Shown piece by piece: positions 23,663 to 36,002 of a stretch of DNA of 64,000 nucleotides. The first letter of the stretch is position 1. Every line of letters begins with the position of its first letter. The notes beneath the pieces are model-generated. The model saw nothing but the letters and a program-made list of their open reading frames with translations, did not search any database and had not been told where the DNA came from. The stretch covers positions 1 to 64,000 of the forward strand of contig MU623497.1 of assembly GCA_025201765.1 (NCBI GenBank). Direction: 5' to 3'. The stretch is from Daldinia sp. FL1419 (lineage: Eukaryota > Ascomycota > Sordariomycetes > Xylariales > Hypoxylaceae). A program made the position numbers and the translations under genes.

Positions 23663-24012
23663 ACGGCTTAAAGATCATGCGACGAGGCGGCTTCGGGATG
23701 GCTATAATCTTAAATTGGAGTTGTAAGGACTAAGATGAGGTCAATGAGCAAGCTCGGAATGGTCGGCTTGGATTTCGCATAATGTCACTTGCCTAATTGA
23801 TAATGACCGTTAAATAAAAGGGAGGCTAGTCGGGCGACGTTGTTTCGGTTAACGATTCGGTATATCCTTGCTAGCATCTGGGATTTGCATCGTGCCGTAA
23901 ATTGTAATGGCATGTATATAGCATCAAGCTACCATGAGAGTTAATATCTCCTCAAGGTCTTCCTGGCACCTCAAGTAAACAGGTAAAGTATCACATACCT
24001 AAGTAATTCAGC

Positions 24013-24917
24013 ATGAAGGTGTTTTCTACCTTGGTCTGTCTCCTCGCTGGAGCCGTAGTGTCCACCGTGCGTCATCTCCCCTTCTAGATTCGTCGTCGTC
24101 GCTAATGCAAATGCTCGTAGGCGTTACCAGCTGAGAACTCCGCCGGAACCGAGTTCGCTACCTCCAAAATAACATGGACAGGTCAAGTCAAACTAGGCGA
24201 GCCCGCCGTGTCAATCACAGGCACTGCAGAGGTAAGTTTCCAGAAGCATTCCGGCCGGTATACCTTTACTCATCCAGCTTCGCAGGAAATTTACAAGGAG
24301 ATTACGAAAATAAATCCAAACTACGACAATGAATTAGGCTTGAATAGTCCTCACTCGACCGTAAAGAGGCGGGATCTTGAGCCCATCAAGAAAAGGGCGA
24401 CAACGTCAAATGTACGTCCTACCCATTGTCCCGGCTAGGTTTCGTTCTAACATGCGAAACCTTAGGACTGGACATGTGCTTACGGTAACGACGTAAATGC
24501 CGAGTCGATCGGCGCCGGCGTGAGATATTTGTACAGCATCGCTAACGGAGACTGTTCCGCACCTCCCGGAAGTCCCGGTGCAGGCGGATGTACCGTCAGC
24601 AGTTGCAATGCTGGCGCTGGCATCTTTCTATGTAACGACTCCGGCAGCGAATTGCATAACCCTTGCACCATCGTAGCAGAGTGAGTACACATTTACTAAG
24701 AAAGCATACCTACCTAGGCTAACGCGCTATCCAGCAACGCTGTTGAGGTTCTAATCAACTGCCAACGGAGCACTTATAACGGCGGCAATAGCTGGACTAC
24801 GAACACTCACGGTCAAGTAAGTATTAACTATCCTAGCACCTATATATGCGACCTAACATTTAGCCATAGATTTTCTCGTTGGACCGCAGTTGGAACGTCA
24901 TACTTAACAGGTGCTAA
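24013..24917 (+). CDS. Small secreted cysteine-rich protein with Kex2-like processing sites, six exons
   Basis: Predicted secreted protein of 211 residues. Exons are 24013-24066, 24121-24231, 24286-24411, 24466-24680, 24735-24816 and 24870-24917; four of the five introns are 54 nt. The signal peptide is MKVFSTLVCLLAGAVVS. A pro-region follows with dibasic KRR (82-84) and KKR (90-92), typical Kex2 sites. The domain after residue 98 (DWTCAYGNDVNAESIG) has eight cysteines, so four disulfides are possible, and ends SWNVILNRC. I recall many fungal small secreted proteins with the same Cys-rich layout and a WNVI near the C-terminus, but the family has no function I can name. The last acceptor was placed at 24869; an AG six bases earlier gives an immediate stop. 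It could be an effector, an antimicrobial protein or neither. Confidence 0.8.
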
Positions 24918-25880
24918 GCACGGTTCAAGATTTGATATTTGACATTCGCAGTATATTCTTCCATATCCCGATTCGTCACTTTTCGAGCACGTAAAGGGGC
25001 CTGCTTGTATATATTGAATTCAGTAGTTGTCTGTGTCTTACATCCCATAGGTCAATATGAACTCTCACAACTTACCCAAGGCATATGAGCCTCGAGGTCC
25101 TCTGCAAGGTATTTTAACCTAATGTATCTATATTTATGATTATAGTACAAATAAATACAAGAGTGGGAAAACCGGGGAAATATCGTATTAATAATGATAT
25201 ACCATCTTGATTTAATTGGGTTTTTAGGAGCTCATATCGGTATTTAAATATTGGTTGAACGCATGCCGTTTCTGTGCAGGTGTTTTGATAGGGTGTCCTA
25301 ACTTTTCGACATCTACCTGACATGCTCCTTGCGAGACATGCAGCGACATTGGAGAGCGAAGTGGATAAAATGAAATTAAAAGAATGTCTAGTGAGTGAGG
25401 TTTTAGTTGACAAGGGTAGAATAAGCAGTATATTTTCATGGTCACGACTATCATCGCTTTTCTGGGTATGGGAAATGATACATAGTGTAACTTCATATCA
25501 GATAGATCCGCGATTGCAGATCTTTTCCGGAGACCTAAACGTCTCACCACGCATCATATAGTACATTGGATCCATAAGTCAAGGCTCTTGTATTTTTCTC
25601 AGTGCATTAATAGTACTATAAGTAAGGAGATACGAGTCAAATGATGTCCACTACGATAAACGCATCGATATCATTATACCTTACGTCCCACATTGGCATT
25701 TACATGAGATAGACATATTAGCATGCACCTGGGCGGTAATAAAAGTCGAAACGAAACCATATATCTAAAATCCATAAAACCATATAGCTATCCTACACTC
25801 TATCAAGTTTCTACATGTGAGAGCTTCGTAGCACCATATCAGCTAGGGTTCCTCGCTCCTTGGTCCGCCTCGCGACACAT
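24918..25880. other. Intergenic, convergent 3' regions
   Basis: The frames here (25114-25413, 25224-25550, 25322-25561, 25723-25953) overlap on both strands and lack protein-like character. No gene is supported between the cysteine-rich gene and the epimerase-like gene. Confidence 0.5.
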
Positions 25881-27314
25881 TCAGCTTTCCAAATGCTTTA
25901 GAACCCATCCAACTTCGGCGTCGGCAGCTTCTAGGATATGTCCTGCTGAGTAAACTGGGTTCCATCCTAGTTCCTCGCGGGCACGTCGAGCTATGAGAGT
26001 ACACCTACATTGCATTTCTTATTAATATTGGCCTGTGAAGGAGTTTGGAATATAAATTGTATATTCGCACTTACTTTCCACCAAGCTGAACAGGCACCAT
26101 TTCCTTTGGGAATCCAAGCGCGGCGCCCATCCGCTCGAGAGTCTCGTCGCTCGCTAAGGCAACCGAATCATCCACGATGACGCCGCGCTTGACAAGAGCA
26201 GTGGCCACTGCGTCATATAGATCATCCCACTAAGATAAGTCATATGGAAATTAGCGAATATGCTCGGGGAAAATGCCATGATATCTCATAACCCCTTCGT
26301 AGTACTTACCGTAACGCTGCCTGAGGCGGCAAGGTAATAGCCATTCTTGCCGTGGCTTGGATTTTCGTCGGCTAAGATCTTTCGCAGTAGTTCTATATAT
26401 ACCGTGGTATTATCAATTATATGACATACAGGCCATTCCTGTTGCTTCGTTAGAACGCGTTGGTTATAAGCTGCGATAGTAAAAGCTCACCGGACGGTCA
26501 GAATCGACGCGATACACTCGCCCTAACGTTTTTGCTGCGCGTACAATCATATATATCTGCCGTAAGGTAGAGATAGGCTCGCCAAATCCTTTACTTTTAC
26601 CGTCTACATAGATATCGTTAATAGGATACGAAAGATGTGATGTGCCAAGATTTATGGGACAACCTACACACGATGCAGGGTACAAATACGTAACCGCGGA
26701 CCCCAAGTTTCTCTGTGTGTTCTATCACTGCGCAGTTGGTTGTCACCCCCTATTTCGAGCTTAGCTGAGGCGTATAGACGCGACGGGAAAGTTTTCTATA
26801 TGTGCCTACCTGCTGGGCTATATTAAGCCTCGGATTTTGTGACCTTTGGATTTCGTACAGCTGCGGGTCAGTATCTAGTAGGGGACGATCGATTGGGGCA
26901 TCCGCGTGGCTGGAAAAGAGCTTGGCGCCGGTCGTCTAGAAGTTGATTAGACCTAAAGGAGATCATTCTTAGTGGTTAACCTACGTGCAAGAAATGTACT
27001 GTAAATCCCGTCGCCTTCCTAACCTCGGAGAGCGCCTCGATGAAAAATAATGGAGGCTCGATTTGTATGGCGTCGATCAAATAATAAACTACGGTAATCT
27101 GATTGTCGATGACTGTGGACCGTACTTCCCACCTATCCTTGAGATTGAAGAATAACGGTTCAGCGCCGTACTGACGAACACCGGCCGCTTGTTCTGTTGT
27201 CCGTACCGATGCGTATAGCTTTCCGTAAGGCGGCAAGTTCGCAGCTCCCATCCGAGCAAGGAGATCTCCACCAAGGTAGCCAGAGCCCCCGGTTATCAGT
27301 ACGTTATGCGGCAT
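25881..27314 (-). CDS. NAD-dependent epimerase/dehydratase-like (extended SDR) protein, seven exons
   Basis: Cytosolic Rossmann-fold oxidoreductase of the extended SDR type, 352 residues, substrate unknown. Exons are 27314-26985, 26935-26810, 26749-26668, 26603-26491, 26438-26310, 26229-26075 and 26004-25881; every junction keeps phase. Start Met (MPHNVLITGG) gives the usual N-terminus; an in-frame Met nine codons upstream (27341) is less likely. The cofactor motif is TGGSGYLG (8-15). Later landmarks are LFSSHADAP, RGYVFVPCIVYGKSKGFGEP (across intron 3), WPVCHIIDNT and the conserved C-terminal AAGSV/MVPVQLGGK region. This matches a widespread uncharacterised fungal family related to plant-type NAD-dependent epimerases. 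The classical YxxxK catalytic motif is not obvious. The many short introns explain why only exon 1 is visible as a long frame. Confidence 0.85.
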
Positions 27315-28190
27315 GTCAGTATGGTTGGCAAGTTTCTTCAAAAATATTTCTCTGTATTTGCAGACTTTGGGAGTCGTCGTCTCGTTTGGGCCTATGACAC
27401 GCCGGGGGGGTGCTGTGTTTTATGCTTTATTTACAAATTAGAAGCTCGCACAGTCACCGATTGCTATTTCAAAAATTACCTCGTCATCTAATGAGTCCAT
27501 ACACTAGATCGTGGATCTCACGGCAAGATAGTCTAGCCGTGTGACGGGTTCCGGCTGGTTATGTGACGAATCGCCCGGTAAAGCAGATAGCATATCAAGA
27601 ATGGTAGGGGAGATTTATAAGACCTTGAAGATTGATAATTAATATTAAATAAGGCTGACAAATTGCAATTAGTGGCGATATATAATCAGCCGGTGCGAAT
27701 TTCGTTCAAAATTGCTCCGGTAGCCAAAAGCCGAACCATCGGTACGGAACACGGCAGCCGACCACCGAGATCGGCTGGAAGCAGGTAGATAAAGGTACCC
27801 TCTCATTGTCCTTTATATTGCAACATTACGGATGGTTAGTTTTAATCCTTAAGCGGTACGATTTTGGGAGTAGAGTCATACCTCTTGATATGATAATATT
27901 CTTTATACGTGGTAAAGTAGTTCTCCAGGATGCATATTCTGGTCGCGACTTTTCCATTTCGCATTCAAAGCCTGAAGCCCAAGAGTAGGATATCAATATA
28001 CACATAACGGCATCGTAACCCCGTCAAAGCCGTTCTTTCTCTATCTCCGCCCTGAAATTCGGTGAGCGGAATCCAAATCTATCAAAATCTCGGATCGGCT
28101 TTCGCGGACCGTTTTTTGCGGCCCGGTGTCTTAACCACCATATATTGCGTAGATCTAGCCTGGCGCCGAATGAGCATTCGCGTAAAACTC
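27315..28190. other. Intergenic, epimerase promoter and regulator 3' region
   Basis: There is a C/G-containing run (CGCCGGGGGGG) near 27401. No supported gene; the frames at 27806-27988 and 28062-28409 are chance or antisense to the next gene. Confidence 0.5.
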
Positions 28191-31161
28191 CTAAATTCCC
28201 CCCATAAAACCAACTCTTCCCATCGCGAGGCCGTTGTCTACCCAATTCTGCCAATTAAAATTTTCGTCCACGTCCATATTGACGTCTTGATCCTCGGAAC
28301 CCGCTGCGTTTTCGGCTGTGCTGTTTGGGGGAGACTGGCCCCAAACGCCGCTCCAGAACCACGGAGGAGGGTTGTCTTCCAAAAAGTTATGCGGAGGTGG
28401 ACCTGCTGAGGGCTGGTTGTTGTTGCTGCTGCCGTTGCTACTAGCAGTGCCAAACGCTTCTACGGGAGCCGTCAAGTTCGGCCGGGATCCTCCGGGAGGT
28501 TGAGCGCCTCCTTCGGTAAGATAGGCTTGGTTGCTCGGGAAAGCGACCGAAAATATATCGTGAGAGTCGAGATACGGTTGGGACATTAATTGATCGACAT
28601 ACTGCAACTGAGCCGGGACTGCCTCGGGCATTTCTGACTGTCCCTGGACGAACCTTTTTTCCGTGCCACTGCCCGTGATTTCTGAAATGTGAAACGCTGA
28701 CCTTTCGGGACCTTTGATTCCCACGAGCTTACGCCACTGCTCTTGGGCTAAAACACCCCGCATCGAACTAGATAGATGCTTGAAACTTTCTGGTTGCGTC
28801 TTCTTCTGCTCGTCCAGGTCGAGCTGCCGCGCGGCTTCGGGATCAGCCCTCAACCGCTGGATTTCCTCGTCCCTGTGACGCCTCGCTTGCCCCATAAGTT
28901 TTCGCAGCGGAATCCAAACGCCCGGCTTAGCACGCTGAGCTACGTCGGGGGTTTGGAACGTCGCGCTAAGCACGATCCAAGCGCGTTCGAGAGATGCGGT
29001 CCATGGTAGGCGGCACACTTCCAGCAGGAGGTAAGCGACGGCGTGCCATTGGGCATACGTCTGGAAGAGCCATCGCCACTGGCGGCATCTCTGCTCCGAG
29101 TTTAATACCCTCGTATATTCGACTACCTCTAGGGAAGCCATGAAGAGGCGGTGTCGGATTTCCTTGCTGACCTCGTGGGCTCCCGAATGAAGCAACATTG
29201 GCTGGTATATTATCAGACTCATCTTGGCCATGATGAGCCGCGCGATCATGGCGGCAACCCAATGTAGCACGTCGGCGTCTTTGTCGCCGCATGTTTTTAA
29301 ATACTTCATCTGAATTCTCTCGTAGCACTGCTGAAGCATCTCGCTGCGCTCCTCTTCCGTACTCTGGGATTGACACGGGGCCATCCCGTTTGTGGCGAAA
29401 TGTATCTTCCTAGCCAGTGCGCATATCTCGTAGCGTATGAGACAAAACGTCATGTCTGTGGGTCCTAGTTTTTCTTCCGGAAATTCCGTCATTTCGGGGC
29501 TTATGTCCACGTCGTTGATATTTAATGGGAATTGCGTGTCGTATGTTCGTTCCGCAATCGTTAGCTCGGTACCTTGATCTTCCGCCGACCTGAGGTCGAG
29601 GATGCAGATCGCCCACCAGAGTCTTCGACGCATTTCTACGTCGAACGGGCTCAAGCCGTCGAATTCGGTACCTTCTCTATGTATGCCGAGCGACTGAGAA
29701 ATGCGAATCGCAAGGCCGGTAAGTGTCCAGGCGAATCTCGTGTCGTCATACCGACGAACAAGCACGAGGAAGAGGGTAAACGCTTGAACGACCACTAATT
29801 CCGACGTGACTAAGAAATTAGCTTTCGCGAGAGCTTGCTCTGTAGCAAAGCGGTACTTTTTAATGAGCTGAGCCTTGTCGGCGCCGAAGTTCACCTTGAC
29901 CTGGACACGGTTAATTTACTTCAATTTTCTCGCCGATGGCGTTCCTACCTCGTTATCTTCCATGGACGTGATGGAGGCGTAGTATATAGCAAACATGAGA
30001 GCTTCCATACCCGGTGAGATATCATCCATATTACTCCTTAGCTCGCGGATGATCTTGTTCATAGATGGTACGTGCAATATCTTCACTAGCGGGTCGACGT
30101 TCTCCTGATAAACCTGCCAAAAAAACGGTATCTGGGATGGCAAAGGATGTAGTTTGCGCAGATCGACATTAGAAGAACTATAGCCCAAAACGAAACCGTG
30201 ATGGTCGACTAGATCCGGAGGAGGGTGTAATACGCCGGGACTACTTCCGTCGTCCGAAGCCTCGGACTCGTCGTCGCTAAGCATCTCGGTCTCGGTTCGA
30301 AGCTGGTTAAGCTATACCAATCAGTTACATCGCCAATCGAAAAAGGATGTAACATACCTCGTCATTAACCTTGGACCAGAACGCACTGCTCACGTAACGC
30401 GTCTTCCCCTTCTCGTTTAGCACCAATCTTCCGAAGGGTTTGCTAACCTCCGAAGCCGGGCTTTTTAATACATTATTAGCCGAGTCGCCGGTGTTGGAAC
30501 GGCCGAATTTCATATAGTCCGCCGGAGGGTAACCGCCTGGAAGATTTTCGCTATATGCAATTCCGCTCTGTCTTCGCCGCTCTCTTTCCTGCGCGCCGTC
30601 TAGAGTCGTCTCCGGTGAGGCCCCGCCGCTATAAGAAGGATGTCTTGCCGTCTCTATTTCAATCTGGCCGCTTAAATCCTCTACTATGCTTTCTAGCTTC
30701 CGGAGCCGCTTCATGAGCTCGATCTCGCGCTCGCTCGTCTGTTTCGGTGGGGCATTCGGGTCTTTCACACGCGGTCGCCGAGGCGCTCGGCCCGGCGCCG
30801 GAAAGACGCATTGAATCTGGGCTTTGCGACAGTTGCCGCAGGGCATAAATTTGTCGCATCTAACTTTCCTACGTCGACATGTTACGCAACTGCGGGGGTT
30901 CAGTATCGACGAGGGCGTAGTAGACGGGTCGAGAGTGATGGGGCCTGAGGGAGTAAAAGCGGTATTGGCAACGCCGGCTACAGGGACGGCCGATATATTC
31001 GATATCGACGCGGAATCTTGAGGCGTGGATGCGGCAGCAGATACAGCGGCGGGAGAGCCGATCGAGTTTTCGTTCGGGGACGAACGAGCTGAAGATTCCA
31101 TGGGGGCAAAGTTGTTTTGGGCGACGGAGATAGAAGATACGCTGGACATGGTGCGGCTCAT
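28191..31161 (-). CDS. Zn2Cys6 transcription factor with fungal-specific regulatory domain
   Basis: Nuclear regulator of 958 residues; exons 31161-30358, 30311-29949, 29900-28191. A Ser/Ala-rich N-terminus leads to a canonical binuclear zinc cluster at residues 92-118 (C-x2-C-x6-C-x5-C-x2-C-x6-C, with the basic RRRKVRCDK). A basic linker and a heptad-type dimerisation helix follow (about 141-170). The middle homology region (about 390-700) carries the fungal_trans core, with RFAWTLTGLAIRISQSLGIH and RRRLWWAICILDLRSAEDQG. The Gly/Asn/Pro-rich C-terminus ends in an acidic DVNMDVDENFNW stretch, a likely activation region. The second intron was placed at GTAGGA (29948) with a 48-nt span. Target genes cannot be told; the flanking genes are the epimerase-like gene and, 2.8 kb upstream, an MDR oxidoreductase. 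Confidence 0.9.
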
Positions 31162-33944
31162 CCGCGGGAGGTGCTTTTGGGCCTACCAATTCCCATGTGT
31201 CTGGAATATCTTAGCATCCGACGTTGTCGTTCGTCAAGCAGAGGGGGTTATTTTAAGCCTCTTTCACGCTTCAACGACAACTTAGTAATGTTAGTTAACT
31301 TTAGAGTAAAAGTAGCAAGAATTGAGCAAAGGTGAACTGTTATGCGATGTTGAATTGAGCAAGTACGTCAAATACGTAAGGGGGAAAAAGAAGTGTATGA
31401 CATAGATCGAGATAATTACGCGGAAGGATCTTACAAAGACAGGGCTGAGTTTAGAACGGCACAGTTCCTTCTTCTACATACGATAACTATACGCTGATAG
31501 CTGATAGGTACTGACTCACCCCGAGGGGGGATGGTGTGGGCCTTCCTTTCATAGAAATATTAAGTAGGTACCTAATGTACCTAGCCTAATGTCGTAATTG
31601 TGCGGAATATCTAGCGAGGACAGGGATTCGTCTTCCAGTCAAGGTTTCTTAACAGGCATTTCTTCCACCGCGCAGTCTAACAATTAGTTTTTTGTAGGAA
31701 GAAATTGGGAATCGAACGAGGCTACTTCGATAAATCCTACGGCGGAGACCAGCAGACCTATATAAATGTTATCTCTGGGGTCAAGGCTGCGACAGACGGG
31801 AATAATGTGGAAAGCGGCTTGGCTTGGCTAGACGCGGGGCATCGAAACTGAAAAGATTCCTTTAGACTAACTATTGATTAGACTATTCGCCGAGATCTGC
31901 TTGCTACCTAATAGGTGCATAGTAGGTACTTCAACGTCACATGGAATCTTTCTTTGCGCCGTTTTAAATCCGTAGCTCGGACCAGCGAAGGCCGGGATTC
32001 GGATCGAATTCCACATCCTATGCCACAACGCCTACGATAACTATCAGGGGGCGGGGAGGGCGCGCAACTTACGTACCTAACGACCTAACGTATACTAAAC
32101 GAACAACCCGGACCGTAGTGACTTACCTAACCTAGGAAGTAGCCAAGGACGCACCGCAGATTTGAGAAATCGGATGTGGATATAGTCGCCCTTCTTTCCG
32201 TCATCCGTAGCTCTTGTTGACTTCAGGTCAGTGACGAAATTCAGCCACCGCCATACGGTTACGAGAAATAGGTTGGTTACTCTTACCAATTTGTGTCTCT
32301 TGGGTTGCTAGTTTGAGAGCGGTTAACATCGAAATCGCAACTCTATATACATACCTAAGAGGTAGGTGGTAGGTATGTATTTTTAACCCAAATGCGCCAT
32401 CTCTCGTCCTCGGATACCCCGTCCGTTTTTGGCTTCTCGAGCTCATATAGGTCCATGTACGCACCAAGGTAAGCACCGCTGTGTTCGGTTCCTCATGTTC
32501 CAGTTCACGTTGCAGCCGTATTCCGTTCAGAGGCGGCAATGGTGCGGAGAATAGGCAAGATAATCCCGAGCGTCGGCACTTGCCCGCGAAGCTCAACAGG
32601 GATTGGAGGATAACGCAGGTCAACGGCCTATCTATATCGAGGTTCGGCTTCGTAGGATAAGCTCGGCCGGTAAGTTCACCAACTGACTTGAGGCGAAAGC
32701 CAAGAAAGCCTAGATATTGATTAGATCAGTCAGCTACGCACGTAAAAAGGACGAAGCGGATCAGATAAGATTAACCATATCTACCCAAGTAAATAATCGA
32801 GATCTTATTCAACTTTAAATGCAAGCCAAGTCATCGCGCTCGCTACGTCTTGGGGTAGTATACTATGTAAGGTTAGAAAATTAAAAGCCGGGAGCCATCG
32901 GCTTAACCCAAGTGGATTACATGCGCAGATGCGGTACCTAGTGGCATGCACCGCTGCCGACACCGCTGCCAGACGGGACCACGCCCTGATCAACATGTTG
33001 TATCTCGGCATAAACCAAGCCGGTCTGTTTGTCGTATCCGGCTCATCCGCGCATGCTGTAATGTCGTAGCATAAGCATTGGCTGTTCATAAGACAGAAAT
33101 GATGGCATTACAAAGTTAAATACTACTACGTAGGCCTCGAATTTAGGCGAATTGATTTCGTTCTGCTATGTAAAAGAACTTTAGAGCTAATATCATTTCT
33201 TATTTCGTCGAGTAACTACCTAGGTAAGGTACTTAGTAACTCGTATGGGCTATTTTGGTAGTATACCTCCTATCGAATACATAGTATGCGTGCATCCCCG
33301 AGGTCGATAGTCGAATCTCTCTACCGATGTTCCTACCTATGAGGTCTTCGTCGGTTTTGAATGTAAGTCGGAGAGAGCGCTCACCAATCTAAGGCGGTAT
33401 AAGGGATATGTTTGCAATTGACTAATCGGATTGCGACAAATATATCCCAGTTGAAAGACAATAGCCACAATATTTAAATACAGGTACTTTTCTACCACTG
33501 CGAATGGTCGTATTTTGGCGACTCTATAAAAACTTGTTAGCGCAATATAATTTACAACGCCTTCCTTTGATGCTTCATATTCTAATCATCGACATTACAT
33601 AGTATCTACCGAGGCACCCAGGTACAATTATCACTGTTATCGCAACCACCTAAAGTCGCTAAATTTAAGGTTCCTGATGATAAAACCTAAGGTAGCAATG
33701 GAAATTTATCCAATATTCCAATGGCTTCATTTGCATTCTTGATTTAGGTGAATAGCCAATGCGCATTATTTCGCAGAATCGTATCCATCGTATTCATCGT
33801 ATGCATGACGTCATGTGACTTTGCGGCAGGCATTTCAACTTTGTACATAAATGGCCTGGTCTATCCGATTCACCACTTATCATCAATGTCTACCTGAATA
33901 GATCCGTTTTCCCAGTTCCCAATTCGATCGAGTCGACATCGCCA
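31162..33944. other. Long intergenic region between regulator and MDR oxidoreductase
   Basis: 2.8 kb of divergent upstream DNA. It has many TAGGTACCTA-like words (31565-31590, 31905-31930, 32345-32375, 33215-33235). No coding frame has protein-like features; the frames at 32228-32623 and 32805-33089 look random. The sequence just before the MDR start (33880-33944) is pyrimidine- and CA-rich as in fungal 5' leaders. Confidence 0.5.
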
Positions 33945-34979
33945 ATGTCTAACACAGCTCCAGCCATCCCCCAGGCTATGAAAGCCTGGGTCTACAGTTC
34001 AACGCGCGGAGGAATTGAGAAGAATATTCAGCTAGTCGAGGATGCGCCGTTACCTTTTCATCAATCACTCCCAAATGATGGTATTCTCGTAAAAGTCCAT
34101 TACACATCCCTCAATCCAGCCGATTACAAGTTTCCCGAGATAGGCCTAGCGATACGAGCGTTAATTCCCACCCCTGCTACGCCCTGTATGGACTTTTCTG
34201 GTGTGGTCGCGCAGACCGGTGACGCCGTTGACGCCGTTCACGTGGGCGATAAGGTTTTCGGGAGGATTTCGCCCAATAAGCACGGCGCGCTGGGCGAATA
34301 TGTGTGCGCGCAAATTGACGGATGTGCTGTCGTGCCCGAAGGTGTATCCCTCGAAGATGCAAGCTGCATCGGGACAGCGGCGCAGACAGCGTACCAATGC
34401 ATCGTACCGAATGTCAAGGAAGGAGACAAGGTCTTCATTAACGGGGGTAGCGGAGGGACAGGCACGTTTGGGATCCAGATCGCAAAGGCTGTAGGTTGTC
34501 ACGTAACGGCGAGCTGTTCTGGTAAGAATGCGGAGCTGTGTCGCAGCCTCGGGGCGGATGAGGTTATAGATTATACAAAAGAGAACGTTAGCGAAGTCCT
34601 AAAGGCAAAGGGTCTAGTCTACCAGCTAGTAGTCGACAACGTCGGGACGCCGTCAAATCTTCACAAGGTCGCCGATCACTTTTTGCTTCCGGAAGGAAAG
34701 TTCGTGCAAATCGGCGGCCAGTTTTCGGTGACGGATTTAACAACTATCGTTTCGAGGCAGTTCCTCCCCTCCTTCCTAGGAGGCGGTAGAAGGAAGTGGG
34801 AATACCTCATCACGAAAAATACCCACGCGGACTTGGATCAGATCGCAAAGTGGATGAAGGAAGGGAAGGTCAAGAGCGTCGTCGACGAATTATTCCAATA
34901 TGAAGACGCACCGAAAGCCTTTGAGAAATTGAGGCAGGGGCGGGCTAGGGGAAAGATTGTAATAAAAGGCGCGACGTAA
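33945..34979 (+). CDS. Medium-chain (MDR) zinc-free alcohol dehydrogenase/quinone reductase-like oxidoreductase
   Basis: Cytosolic NADPH-dependent oxidoreductase of the MDR superfamily, 344 residues and intronless. The GroES-like N-terminal domain covers about 45-130 (TSLNPADYKFP, TPCMDFSGVV, VGDKVFGR, ALGEYV). The cofactor domain starts at about 160 with INGGSGGTGTFGIQIAKAVG, followed by GADEVIDYT. The C-terminus GRARGKIVIKG is typical of the quinone-reductase branch. The catalytic and structural zinc cysteine sets of classical ADHs are absent, so it is probably zinc-free. Substrate is unknown; similar proteins act on quinones or alpha,beta-unsaturated carbonyls. The start fits the conserved MKAWVYSS motif at residue 12. 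Confidence 0.9.
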   Translation: MSNTAPAIPQAMKAWVYSSTRGGIEKNIQLVEDAPLPFHQSLPNDGILVKVHYTSLNPADYKFPEIGLAIRALIPTPATPCMDFSGVVAQTGDAVDAVHVGDKVFGRISPNKHGALGEYVCAQIDGCAVVPEGVSLEDASCIGTAAQTAYQCIVPNVKEGDKVFINGGSGGTGTFGIQIAKAVGCHVTASCSGKNAELCRSLGADEVIDYTKENVSEVLKAKGLVYQLVVDNVGTPSNLHKVADHFLLPEGKFVQIGGQFSVTDLTTIVSRQFLPSFLGGGRRKWEYLITKNTHADLDQIAKWMKEGKVKSVVDELFQYEDAPKAFEKLRQGRARGKIVIKGAT

Positions 34980-36002
34980 TGGGTTCGGATTTGCATAGCC
35001 CGAGGCTGGTTACGGGAGTCCCGGGTTGGCGTCGGCCGGTTAGTTATGGTAGATGACGGATTTCTTAAGGGACCGCTACCTATATCAACGTTGACAGGGA
35101 CAAGCTTAATGCGGGACTACGGATTATGAATGCGAATGCTTCTTGGCTTGATATACTCACGCCCGATTGTCTCGACTGATATCACCTTTGGTGAAGTAAA
35201 ACTATTATATACGCTCCAAACACCACGGGGCAGCTTTCACACTGAAAGTACCTATGTTTCGCTTTCCAGTCACGGGATAAAAACAACACTCCACTACAGA
35301 ACGTCAATGGCGCAAAGATCCCCTTTCATATTTTACAAGGCTAATTCATCGTCACTTCCTTATAAATATCTTAGCATGCGTCGCATAGCCTGGTACGAAT
35401 TAATTCATATCCGATTGCGAAAGTAGTGATCGCCATGGTTACAAATAGGCCCAAATACGGTAAACCCGATGACAAAATCCTTGGGAAGCACTGCTAATTC
35501 AAAATTTAGAAATACATCGACAATTGAACCCCGAAACGCCTACTTTATACGTACAATTATACTGAGGAATTGTCTTCATTGATGTATTATATAGGCACTA
35601 ACCGAAAGGAGATACAACACTCCTAATATTCCACCATAAGGAACTCATTAATAACCTTCCGAGGTTAGCAAGTGTATAATCCCATCGTCCAAGTATCTAT
35701 AGCTTAGAGCGTCCTTTTTTTCCCCTGGGGATACCGTGTAGGCAATGACTAGCCCCATCTCATCTTTACCATCCCCGTTCCCTTGCCTGAATAAACGAGC
35801 ATCCAAATTTCGTAGAACATGGCCTCCCAATCGGCCAGGCTAGATGCCTCCGTCAACCACCCATCCGCATAACGTCTTAATTTTGGCAAGACATATACCT
35901 AAACGTAACTTCGCTGAACGCCTAGCTCAATGCATCATTATGCTCATTAAGGAGCGCATCAAAACTTCTTATACTCGATAAAGTGGAAAAAAAAGGATGA
36001 CG
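34980..36002. other. Intergenic, convergent 3' regions of MDR and HMG-CoA reductase genes
   Basis: About 1 kb between two stop codons. The small frames (35130-35426, 35648-35830) have no recognisable features. An A-rich run sits just before the HMG-CoA reductase stop (about 35988). Confidence 0.5.

Larger units (their letters stand above)
22467..24012. other. Intergenic region between GH43 and the secreted cysteine-rich gene
   Basis: Divergent promoters of two predicted secreted-protein genes. It contains an unrecognised open frame (22758-23264, listed separately), AAGCTT-rich sequence near 23415-23455 and an 8-bp tandem repeat at about 23628-23662. Confidence 0.5.

Noticed and set aside
28062..28503. 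Plus-strand frames such as 28062-28409
   Set aside because: Antisense to the low-complexity C-terminus of the Zn2Cys6 regulator; Leu/Pro runs reflect its Gln/Asn/Gly codons.
31690..31740. GGGAATCGAACGAGG resembles a tRNA B-box on the minus strand
   Set aside because: I could not fold an acceptor stem or find a matching A-box; also considered at 19195-19210, inside an intron, and rejected for the same reason.
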